This document shows, piece after piece, positions 1 through 5,838 of a DNA stretch of 5,838 nucleotides (within the stretch, counting starts at the first letter, position 1; the number at the start of each line of letters is the position of its first letter). The position numbers and the translations under genes are program-made. The stretch comes from Verrucomicrobiales bacterium (lineage in GTDB: Bacteria > Verrucomicrobiota > Verrucomicrobiia > Verrucomicrobiales > DEV007), in the NCBI GenBank assembly GCA_017991025.1, contig JAGNMT010000252.1, positions 1 through 5,838 on the forward strand, given 5' to 3'. The notes under the pieces are model-generated. The model saw nothing but the letters and a program-made list of their open reading frames with translations. It ran no database searches and was not told the DNA's origin.

Positions 1-675
1 ACGCTTACCGCTTTTCTCGTTGCGCGACTTCTCCGCGGTCGTCTCGGACCCGATGAGGTCAAGAGCCATTTCCTCCTCGAACTGCCGCCCTACCGTCTTC
101 CCCAGTGGAGTTACATATTCCGTCACGTCCTCGACCGGGGCTGGGCCTTTTTGAAAAACGCGGGGACTCTCATCCTCGGTATCATGATTCTGCTCTGGGC
201 AGCCACAACCTACCCGAAACTGGACAGCGACGATCCCGCCAAAGTCCTCGCCCATACCATTGTCGGACGGGTCAGTGACTTCATCGAACCGGTCGTGAAA
301 CCACTCGGTTTTGACGGGCGGACCGGCACGGCCATCCTCACTTCCTTCGCAGCACGCGAAGTCTTTGTCGGCTCAATGGCGCAGTTGTTTCAGGTCGAAG
401 TCAGCGATGATGAGCAGGAGACCCGCGATCACATTCGCGACAGTCTTGCCGCCGAAAAATGGCCCGACGGCCGCCCCATGTTCGGGCCGGCGGCAGTGAT
501 TTCGCTGCTCATCTTCTACATCTATGCCCTCCAGTGTCTGCCCACATCCGCCGTCGTGGCGCGTGAAGCCGGTTCATGGAGATGGGCGCTCGGGCAGTTT
601 ATTTTTATGACGTTTTTCGCGGCCGGTGCCTCACTGCTGGTTTATCAAGTCGCCCGCCTCTTCCATCTGACTTGA
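1..675 (+). CDS. feoB: Ferrous iron transport protein FeoB, C-terminal part (5' end outside window)
   Basis: FeoB is the inner-membrane Fe2+ permease, with a cytosolic N-terminal G domain and a C-terminal membrane region containing two Gate domains. Only the last 224 residues are present, open from the first base, so the G domain lies upstream of the window. Counting from the first visible codon, ELPPYR at 27-32 is the typical loop before the second Gate domain. A membrane helix follows at about 51-70, then the conserved FAAREVFVG segment at 116-124. The end has two more helices (about 163-181 and 197-218) around a cysteine-proline turn (LQCLPT) and a VAREAGSWRWA stretch, as in many FeoB proteins. 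The ORF ends in TGA at 673-675. A small cysteine-rich gene follows after 4 bp, which supports a feo operon; no feoA is visible, though it could lie upstream. Family assignment is firm; transport specificity is inferred from the family. Confidence 0.95.
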   Translation, partial: TLTAFLVARLLRGRLGPDEVKSHFLLELPPYRLPQWSYIFRHVLDRGWAFLKNAGTLILGIMILLWAATTYPKLDSDDPAKVLAHTIVGRVSDFIEPVVKPLGFDGRTGTAILTSFAAREVFVGSMAQLFQVEVSDDEQETRDHIRDSLAAEKWPDGRPMFGPAAVISLLIFYIYALQCLPTSAVVAREAGSWRWALGQFIFMTFFAAGASLLVYQVARLFHLT

Positions 676-679
676 TCCC

Positions 680-814
680 ATGAACGACTGGCAAAGCTGG
701 GCTGCTCTCACCGTCGTCGCTTTCACCTTCATCGCCTTCCTCCTTCGGGCGAAACGGAAGCGTAGAAAAAAGTCGGGCGGGTGTGGCAGCTGCGGGTCGG
801 GAAAGTGTGAGTGA
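680..814 (+). CDS. FeoB-associated Cys-rich membrane protein (44 aa)
   Basis: This very short gene starts at ATG 680, four bases after the feoB stop, and ends in TGA at 812-814. The protein has a short polar N-terminus with two tryptophans (W4, W7), one hydrophobic helix at about residues 8-22, a strongly basic stretch at 23-31 (several Arg and Lys), and a glycine-rich tail with three cysteines in a C-x2-C-x4-C pattern (C35, C38, C43). One N-terminal helix, a basic stop-transfer and a terminal Cys/Gly cluster directly behind feoB match the FeoB-associated Cys-rich membrane protein family. By the positive-inside rule the cysteine tail should be cytoplasmic, where it could handle Fe2+ leaving FeoB; that role is inference. 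No Shine-Dalgarno sequence is visible, so translation is probably coupled to feoB. Its small size makes it easy to miss. Confidence 0.85.
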   Translation: MNDWQSWAALTVVAFTFIAFLLRAKRKRRKKSGGCGSCGSGKCE

Positions 815-828
815 GGGAATGAATCAAA

Positions 829-860
829 GATGATGAGCCATCGCCTCACGGCCCATCGTC
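829..860 (+). terminator. Imperfect stem-loop after the feo genes, possible terminator
   Basis: Bases 829-839 can pair with 850-860 as an 11-position stem with one A/C mismatch (836/853) and one G-T pair (831/858), around a 10-base loop. It lies 14 bases after the stop of the small cysteine-rich gene and 64 bases before the DUF1501 start, where a feo transcript would be expected to end. No T-run follows, so it is not a classical intrinsic terminator; it could be an mRNA 3'-end stabiliser or chance. Confidence 0.25.
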
Positions 861-924
861 ATACGCGAATCCGGCCGCTGCCTGATTGCCAACGAATTCC
901 ATCTGAGGCAACCTTAGTCCCGTT

Positions 925-2313
925 ATGCTTAAGATCTTCGCCCCTCAAGAGCCCCGTGTGCGATCATCCTCTTTCTGCGACGGTATCAACCGGCGGAATT
1001 TTCTGAAAGTCGGCGGACTTGGCACCGTCGCGAGCGGTCTGGGTTTGTCACTTCCCGAATTGCTCTCACTGGAGGCGCAAGCCGGAATCGGCAGCTCTCA
1101 CAAATCGGTCATCCTGATCTATCTGGTGGGGGGACCTCCGCATCAGGACATGTTCGACCTGAAACCGAACGCGCCCTCGGAATATGCCGGCCCGCACCGT
1201 CCCATCGGCACGAATGTGGATGGTATCGAGATCTGCGAATTGTTCCCGATGATGGCCAAACGGATGGACAAATTTGCCATCATCCGTTCTCTCGTCGGTG
1301 CCCAGGGCGGACACGATGCGTTCCAGTGCTACACGGGCCGCAAGCCGCAGGACGCACCCGCCCCGACCGGCGGCTTTGCGCCCTTCGGCAGTGTCGTCGG
1401 AGCCCTGCAGGGCCCCGTCCATCGCGATGCGCCCCCTTTTGTAAGCCTGTGCTACGACTGCACGCACGGTCCTTACAACGAACCGAGACCCGGCATGCTC
1501 GGTGTGAAACAGGCCGCCTTTCGCCCCATGGGGCCGACCCGCGCGGACATGGCCCTTCAGGGCGTGACCCTCGACCGCCTTGCCGATCGCACTAGCCTGC
1601 TCAAAAGCATGGATCACTTCCGCCGGGACGCTGATGCCAGTGGTCAAATGGAAGGCCTCGACACCTTTAATGAGCAGGCCATGGGTATCCTAACCTCTTC
1701 AAAGCTCGGCGACGCCCTCGATCTCTCAAAAGAAGACCCGAAAATCGTCGCCCGGTACGGCACCGGGGATGAGGTGAAGCGGATCGATGAAAATGGTGCC
1801 CCGCGAGTACCGCAGAGTTTTCTGGTGGCTCGCCGTCTCGTCGAGGCCGGTGCCCGGGTCGTGACGATCAACTACAGCAAGTGGGACTGGCATGGCGGCA
1901 AAGGAAACGAAATCTTCAAACGCGAACACGAGGATTTCCCCATCTTCGATCAGGCGATCACCGCCCTCATCGACGACCTGCACGACCGGGGACTCGATAA
2001 AGACACCACGGTGCTCGTCTGGGGCGAATTCGGCCGCACCCCGAAGATCAGCGATCAGATCGGCCGCGATCACTGGCCCCGTGTCGCGATGGCCCTGATG
2101 GCCGGCGGCGGCATGAAAACCGGTCAGGTCATCGGAGCCACCGACCGCCTCGGCGGCGAAGCGATTGACCGCCCCGTGACCTTCCCCGAAGTGTTTGCAA
2201 CGCTTTACCACAATCTCGGCATCGACGTCGCCACAACGACGGTGAACGACCTCGGGGGGCGCCCGCAGCATCTGGTCGAAGGCAACGCCCGGCCGATCGC
2301 GGAACTGATCTGA
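925..2313 (+). CDS. DUF1501 family exported protein (Tat signal)
   Basis: This 462-residue protein belongs to DUF1501, a family of unknown function, very abundant in Planctomycetota and Verrucomicrobiota, that I recall being placed with the alkaline phosphatase/sulfatase superfamily. The N-terminus is a Tat signal: twin arginines R23-R24 in NRRNFLK, a glycine/leucine-rich hydrophobic core to about residue 49, and an AQA cleavage-like site at 51-53. Family landmarks follow in order: GGPPHQDMFDLKP (69-81), GGHDAFQCYTGR (H130, D131), a WGEFGRTPK block (366-374) and GRDHW (380-384). The invariant His/Asp residues suggest a metal site, by analogy with the superfamily; no reaction is established. 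ATG 925 is the first start after an in-frame TGA at 904-906, with no clear ribosome binding site; GTG 958 would give a shorter, more usual Tat n-region. The stop overlaps the next gene's start. DUF1501 genes often sit beside DUF1549/DUF1553 cytochrome-type genes, but none is present here. Confidence 0.92.
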   Translation: MLKIFAPQEPRVRSSSFCDGINRRNFLKVGGLGTVASGLGLSLPELLSLEAQAGIGSSHKSVILIYLVGGPPHQDMFDLKPNAPSEYAGPHRPIGTNVDGIEICELFPMMAKRMDKFAIIRSLVGAQGGHDAFQCYTGRKPQDAPAPTGGFAPFGSVVGALQGPVHRDAPPFVSLCYDCTHGPYNEPRPGMLGVKQAAFRPMGPTRADMALQGVTLDRLADRTSLLKSMDHFRRDADASGQMEGLDTFNEQAMGILTSSKLGDALDLSKEDPKIVARYGTGDEVKRIDENGAPRVPQSFLVARRLVEAGARVVTINYSKWDWHGGKGNEIFKREHEDFPIFDQAITALIDDLHDRGLDKDTTVLVWGEFGRTPKISDQIGRDHWPRVAMALMAGGGMKTGQVIGATDRLGGEAIDRPVTFPEVFATLYHNLGIDVATTTVNDLGGRPQHLVEGNARPIAELI

Positions 2314-3341
2314 TGGTGCCGTGCCTCTACCTGCCTTCACTGGCCCCGCGATGCCGGAACATGAACCCTTCCTCATTCGCCCTGACACTCACCCTTTCCC
2401 TGCTGCTTACATTCGGGTCAGGCGATGAACCTAGACATGTCGTCGTACCCGGATGGCCCTCCCTTCCTGAAAATCACGTGACCGGCCAATGCGTCGGCAT
2501 CGGAGTGGACTCCCAAAATCGCGTCTTTGTTTTTCACCGCTCGGGTCGTGTCTGGTCGCAGCCCTTTCCCGCCGAACCTATCGCCGCAGACACCGTCAGC
2601 GTTCTTGATGGAAAGACCGGGTACCTCCTCGATTCCTGGGGTTCAGGGCAGTTCATCCTTCCTCACGGACTCACGATCGATTCGCAGGGAAATATCTGGC
2701 TCACCGACGTGGGGTTGCATCAGGTGTTTAAATACAGTCCCGGCGGTGAGAGACTCCTTACTCTCGGCGAGGCCCGCGTCCCCGGCACCGATACCTCCCA
2801 TTTTAATCTACCCACCGATGTGGCCGTCCTGCCCGACGGATCGTTCTATATCAGCGACGGCTACCGCAACACTCGGGTTGTCAAGTTCACCGCCGATGGA
2901 CGCTACGAATTCGAATGGGGCAGCAAAGGTAGCGGGCCCGGTAAGTTTGACTTGCCCCACGGCATCACCCTCGATGCCACCGGAAACGTCTATGTCTGTG
3001 ACCGCAGCAACAGCCGCATTCAAGTCTTCGATGCCCGGGGGGAATTTCTCAAGCAGTGGAACGGCCCGCAGATCGGCCGTCCCTACGGGATCGCCACGGC
3101 TCCCGACGATCATCTCTTTCTTGTCGATGGCGGTGATCCCGAAGCCACACCCGATCATCAGGGCAAAGTCGTGGAATTGAATCCGGAGGGAAATGTCATC
3201 GACACCTTCTCAGGTCCCGGCCTCAGCCCCGGACGCCTCCAACTCGGTCACGATCTCGCGGTGGGTCCCGATGGAGCCGTCTACGTCGCCGAGGCCACCG
3301 GGAAGCGTGTGCAGAAATTTGTCCCGGTGGCCAACGAGTGA
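2313..3341 (+). CDS. NHL-repeat beta-propeller, peptidyl-alpha-hydroxyglycine alpha-amidating lyase (PAL)-like, exported
   Basis: A 342-residue protein with about six NHL-type blades (roughly 57-80, 114-144, 164-193, 212-240, 249-270, 308-338), matching the six-bladed fold of PAL, the zinc enzyme that in animals splits peptidyl-hydroxyglycine into amidated peptide and glyoxylate. Residues corresponding to the PAL active site occur in order: Arg in FHR (R76), His in PHGL (H118), Tyr in DGY (Y184), His in LPHG (H216), Arg in CDRSNSR (R231), and His-Asp in GHDLAV (H313-D314). Three His as zinc ligands with Tyr and two Arg is the PAL set. The cysteine that follows the Tyr in animal PAL is Arg here. 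No hydroxylating (PHM) domain is fused or adjacent, so the true substrate is unknown. The start at 2313 overlaps the DUF1501 stop as TGATG. ATG 2361 (Met17) would place a Sec signal peptide (hydrophobic FALTLTLSLLLTF) right at the N-terminus and is equally plausible. Fold is secure; lyase activity is inference. Confidence 0.85.
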   Translation: MVPCLYLPSLAPRCRNMNPSSFALTLTLSLLLTFGSGDEPRHVVVPGWPSLPENHVTGQCVGIGVDSQNRVFVFHRSGRVWSQPFPAEPIAADTVSVLDGKTGYLLDSWGSGQFILPHGLTIDSQGNIWLTDVGLHQVFKYSPGGERLLTLGEARVPGTDTSHFNLPTDVAVLPDGSFYISDGYRNTRVVKFTADGRYEFEWGSKGSGPGKFDLPHGITLDATGNVYVCDRSNSRIQVFDARGEFLKQWNGPQIGRPYGIATAPDDHLFLVDGGDPEATPDHQGKVVELNPEGNVIDTFSGPGLSPGRLQLGHDLAVGPDGAVYVAEATGKRVQKFVPVANE

Positions 3342-3361
3342 TCAGGCCGATCTGAATCACT
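3337..3361. terminator. Hairpin spanning both convergent stop codons, possible bidirectional terminator
   Basis: Bases 3337-3345 (AGTGATCAG) pair with 3352-3361 (CTGAATCACT), giving nine base pairs with one bulged A and a six-base loop. Only 15 bp separate the stop of the propeller gene (3339-3341, plus strand) from that of the acyl-CoA ligase (3357-3359, minus strand), and both stops lie within the stem. It is the only candidate to end both transcripts, but has no T-tract on either side and modest GC, so intrinsic termination is unproven. Confidence 0.35.
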
Positions 3362-4928
3362 GCCTCGCGAGATTCGGGCGTCCCCCGCGCAAGACGAATT
3401 TCTGAATCTTGCCTGTCGCCGTCTTGGGGAGCTCCTTCACAAACGTAAAACCCTGCGGAACTTTGAAGTGTGCGAGATGTTCCCTCGCGAACTGCCTCAG
3501 CTCCTCCTCACTTGCCTCCGCCCCAGCCTTGAGAACAACAAAAGCCTGCGGCGATTCTCCCCATTTCTCGTGAGGCATGCCGACCACCGCGACTTCCTGT
3601 ATAGCCGGATGACGAAGGATCACACCTTCGACTTCGATGGAGGAAATATTTTCGCCGCCACTGATGATGACGTCTTTGATCCGGTCACGAATCTCGACAT
3701 ACCCGTCCGGATGCACCACTGCCGCATCGCCGCTGTGAAACCATCCGTCCCGGATCGCCTCAGTGGTACCCCCGGGGTCACGATAATAGCCTGCCATCAC
3801 CACATTACCTCTTACCACAATTTCGCCCTGCGTCACGCTGTCCTGCGGCACCTCATTGCCGTCTTCATCAACCACCCGAAGATCGCCCGAAGTGATCAGT
3901 TCGACGCCCTGGCGGGCCTTGATTTCGGCACGGCCGCGCGGGGACAGGACTGCATGTTCAGGTCGGGGCTCGCAAATGGAAATGAATGGCGAGACTTCAG
4001 TGAGACCGTAAACCTGAGTGATTTCCCAACCGAGTTCCCCCTCGATTCGTTCTATCGTCGCTGCTGCGGGCGGAGCCCCGGCAGTAATCACCCGGAGCCC
4101 GCGCGGAGCGAAACGACGCAATTCCTCCGGCGCGTTGGCGATGGAGATTAGAACCGTCGGAGCCGCTCCCAGCATCGTCACGGACTCACTCGCGATCTGT
4201 TCAAAAATGGCCCGGGGCTCCGCTTTGCGCAGGCAGATATGCCGCCCCCCCACCGCCGTAACGATCCAGACAAAGGTCCAGCCGTTCGCGTGAAACATTG
4301 GAACCGTCCAGAGATAGCTGTCGGCCGGCGTCATGTGCAGATGCACCAGCGTGCCTATGGCATTAAGCCAGGCATTGCGATGCGTGATCATGACGCCCTT
4401 GGGCCGCGCCGTGGTGCCGCTGGTGTAATTGAGCGAGATCAGGTCGTTTTCCGCGATCTCCGGCCGGAAAAATTCCGAAGCCGAGGCCGCGAGGGTCGTT
4501 TCGTAATCGAGCCACCCCTCCCTGACACCTTCCAGCGCAACGAAGTGCTCGACCTCAGGAATCAATGACCGAATCGAATCGAGCGTGTCGAAAAAATCCG
4601 GATGCGCACACACAATGCGCGCGCCGCTGTGAGCGATGATGTAGGCAAAGTCCTCTGCGGCGAGACGGAAATTGATCGGCACCGTCACCGCACCCATCTG
4701 CGGCACCGCATAAAACGATTCCAACTGAGCCAGCATGTTGGGAGCAATGTAGGCGACCCTGTCCCCCTTTCCCACCCCGAGTCTTTCCAAAGCCGCCGAC
4801 CATCGGTCGCAGCGATCGAAAAACTGGCGATAAGTCAATCGCCGTGAGCCGTCGACAACGGCCTCGCGGTCGGGATAGAGCTTGAGCGCACGGCGCGCAA
4901 AATCCAGCGGAGTGAGTGGCGTTTCCAT
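3357..4928 (-). CDS. AMP-dependent acyl-CoA synthetase (fatty-acid/acyl-CoA ligase, AlkK/DmdB-like)
   Basis: A full-length, 523-residue member of the ANL adenylating superfamily, which activates a carboxylic acid with ATP to an acyl-adenylate and transfers it to CoA in the cytosol. The core motifs are present in order: the phosphate-binding loop YTSGTTARPKG (168-178), YGLTE (307-311), SGD with D401, DRIKD (415-419, the hinge to the C-terminal domain) followed by ISGGENIS (422-429), and PKTATGKIQK near the end with the catalytic lysine at K507. The N-terminus (PLTPLDFARRALKLYPD) resembles the medium-chain AlkK and methylmercaptopropionate (DmdB) CoA-ligase group. The substrate cannot be read from sequence: medium-chain fatty acid, methylmercaptopropionate and other short or aromatic acids are all possible. 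ATG 4928 gives a family-typical N-terminus, though no Shine-Dalgarno sequence precedes it. The gene stands alone, convergent with the propeller gene and divergent from the substrate-binding protein, with no beta-oxidation partner in view. Confidence 0.93.
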   Translation of the reverse strand: METPLTPLDFARRALKLYPDREAVVDGSRRLTYRQFFDRCDRWSAALERLGVGKGDRVAYIAPNMLAQLESFYAVPQMGAVTVPINFRLAAEDFAYIIAHSGARIVCAHPDFFDTLDSIRSLIPEVEHFVALEGVREGWLDYETTLAASASEFFRPEIAENDLISLNYTSGTTARPKGVMITHRNAWLNAIGTLVHLHMTPADSYLWTVPMFHANGWTFVWIVTAVGGRHICLRKAEPRAIFEQIASESVTMLGAAPTVLISIANAPEELRRFAPRGLRVITAGAPPAAATIERIEGELGWEITQVYGLTEVSPFISICEPRPEHAVLSPRGRAEIKARQGVELITSGDLRVVDEDGNEVPQDSVTQGEIVVRGNVVMAGYYRDPGGTTEAIRDGWFHSGDAAVVHPDGYVEIRDRIKDVIISGGENISSIEVEGVILRHPAIQEVAVVGMPHEKWGESPQAFVVLKAGAEASEEELRQFAREHLAHFKVPQGFTFVKELPKTATGKIQKFVLRGGRPNLARQ

Positions 4929-5166
4929 TTGGGGGTTCGAATAGATGTCTGCGAAGTCATATCAAATTTTCACACGCCCACCAGTATGAATTTCGAGATT
5001 GTTGGCCCCTCCAGACTCACAATCCAGGTTTCCATCGCTTGAATAGCCCCGGGGATATAGAACGCCAATTCACCCCTTACCTGTTTCCCGGATGACTGTT
5101 TTTGGACGAGGAAGAAAAATTAAGCTTGCCCGTATAGGCGGTTCAAGACATCCTCGCTTTACTTCA
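4929..5166. other. Divergent intergenic region
   Basis: This 238-bp spacer separates the 5' ends of the acyl-CoA ligase (leftward) and the substrate-binding protein (rightward), so the promoters of both should lie here. It is visibly more AT-rich than the flanking coding sequence of the ligase. I see no convincing -35/-10 pair with proper spacing, no operator-like long inverted repeat and no RNA gene; an 8-bp palindrome, CCCCGGGG, sits at 5047-5054. If the rightward gene starts at ATG 5092 instead of 5167, the spacer shrinks to 163 bp. Confidence 0.5.
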
Positions 5167-5838
5167 ATGACCAATCCCCCCCGACTGTCCCGAAGAGGGC
5201 TTTATTTCGCACTTTTTGTCGGATTGGACGCTGTTTTGTGGCTAGCGGCATTCACCTGGACCCCTCCTAAAAGTCCCCCGGCTCCCATCTTGTCGGTAAG
5301 TGTCTGGCCCGGCACCGAGTCGCTGATCGTCGCCCGGGAGATGGGGCTACTCCCCCGCGAGAAGATCAATTTCGTGGAGATGTCCTGGAGTTCCTCCTCA
5401 ATGAGAGCCTTCGGCAATCGTGCTGTTGATATCGTCGGACTGTCTCTGAGTGAAACAATTCTCCTTCATGAACTCGGAAATCCATTCCATGTGATTCTGG
5501 TGATCGATAATTCCAATGGTGCCGACGCCATCATCAGTAAAGAGAATGTGTCGAATATTTCGGACCTTCGAGGGAAAAAGATCGGCGTCGAGGTGCGTTC
5601 GTCGGGCCATTACCTGCTGAGTAGAGCATTGGAGGAAGCAGGTCTTACCCTGAAAGATATCGAATTGATTCCGATAAATCTTCCGGAGTCTGAGAACGCC
5701 ATTGCAGAATTAGGGGTCGATGCCGTGGTGACTGCGGAACCGTGGCTGACTCGTATTGTTAAGAAAGGCGGACACGTGCTCTATGATTCCACCCAAACTC
5801 CGGGCGAATTCATTCGGGTTCTCGTGGCGCGGGAATCA
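5167..5838 (+). CDS. ABC-type substrate-binding protein, NMT1/SsuA/TauA-like, membrane-anchored (3' end outside window)
   Basis: The reading frame is open to the window edge, giving 224 residues from ATG 5167. After a short basic N-terminus (R6, R9, R10) comes one hydrophobic helix at about 12-31, then a proline-rich linker (33-40) and a periplasmic-binding fold: VWPGTESLIVAREMGLL (46-62), a GADAIIS stretch, DLRGKKIGVE (133-142) and DAVVTAEPW (185-193). This order is typical of the NitT/TauT (NMT1, SsuA, ThiY) family, which binds small molecules such as sulfonates, nitrate or pyrimidine precursors for import. No lipobox cysteine is visible and the helix lacks a clear cleavage site, so it may be membrane-anchored. 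Ligand is unknown. An in-frame ATG at 5092 would add 25 residues (in-frame stop at 5044-5046); 5167 is preferred because it puts the helix near the N-terminus, but neither start has a Shine-Dalgarno sequence. The missing 3' part could include another domain, and transporter partners would lie outside the window. Confidence 0.8.
   Translation, partial: MTNPPRLSRRGLYFALFVGLDAVLWLAAFTWTPPKSPPAPILSVSVWPGTESLIVAREMGLLPREKINFVEMSWSSSSMRAFGNRAVDIVGLSLSETILLHELGNPFHVILVIDNSNGADAIISKENVSNISDLRGKKIGVEVRSSGHYLLSRALEEAGLTLKDIELIPINLPESENAIAELGVDAVVTAEPWLTRIVKKGGHVLYDSTQTPGEFIRVLVARES

Noticed and set aside
1726..2388. A 220-codon minus-strand open frame opposite the DUF1501 gene, and another of 193 codons at 1066-1647
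   Set aside because: They lie antisense to a gene with clear family motifs, look like low-complexity products of GC-rich antisense codons, and show no recognisable domain.
2527..3180. A 217-codon plus-strand open frame in another frame within the propeller gene
   Set aside because: The product is rich in Ser and Pro without domains; the NHL repeats are in the other frame.
3468..4151. A 227-codon plus-strand open frame opposite the acyl-CoA ligase
   Set aside because: It is fully antisense to the ligase's conserved C-terminal region, whose motifs explain the sequence, and its translation resembles no family.
4938..4965. Promoter-like TTGATA and TATTCG on the minus strand before the acyl-CoA ligase, 16-base spacer
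   Set aside because: The -10 element matches only half of the consensus, and transcription would start only a few bases before the ATG.
5039..5061. Promoter-like TTGAAT and TATAGA upstream of the substrate-binding protein
   Set aside because: The spacer is only 11 bases, too short for a sigma-70-type promoter.
5202..5610. Two minus-strand open frames of about 70 codons opposite the substrate-binding protein
   Set aside because: The opposite strand encodes an uninterrupted binding-protein fold, and these antisense products have no recognisable features.
1..5838. Search for CRISPR repeats, tRNA/rRNA genes, transposase genes, toxin-antitoxin or phage-defence modules
   Set aside because: No direct-repeat array, cloverleaf, inverted terminal repeats or relevant protein motifs were seen; the named genes account for almost all of the sequence.

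Overview
The window looks like chromosomal DNA from a PVC-group bacterium (Planctomycetota or Verrucomicrobiota). The reasons are a DUF1501 protein with a Tat signal, a family greatly expanded in that group, a FeoB C-terminus of the type I associate with it, high GC in most genes, and weak or absent Shine-Dalgarno sequences at nearly every start. The phylum assignment is inference. There are no RNA genes, mobile elements or CRISPR arrays.

Layout: (1) 1-814 is the 3' end of a ferrous-iron uptake locus: the C-terminal membrane part of FeoB, then, 4 bp on, a 44-residue cysteine-rich membrane protein of the FeoB-associated type. (2) 815-924 is a short spacer with an imperfect hairpin. (3) 925-3341 is a two-gene exported-protein unit: a Tat-exported DUF1501 protein, then an NHL-repeat beta-propeller whose start overlaps the DUF1501 stop (TGATG). 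The propeller carries, in order and with matching spacing, the residues that in animal peptidyl-alpha-hydroxyglycine alpha-amidating lyase (PAL) bind zinc and perform catalysis. (4) 3357-4928, minus strand, is a complete AMP-forming acyl-CoA synthetase converging on the propeller gene; the two stop codons lie inside one hairpin. (5) 4929-5166 is a divergent spacer. (6) 5167 to the window end is the start of a membrane-anchored NMT1/SsuA/TauA-type substrate-binding protein, lower in GC than its neighbours and cut off by the window.

The genes do not form one pathway. FeoB and its small partner belong together (Fe2+ import). DUF1501 and the PAL-like propeller are probably co-translated and both exported, so they may act together outside the cytoplasm, on an unknown substrate. 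The acyl-CoA ligase and the substrate-binding protein are divergent and independent as far as can be seen. I see no convincing evidence for an entirely new system; the most interesting item is the PAL-like propeller coupled to DUF1501.
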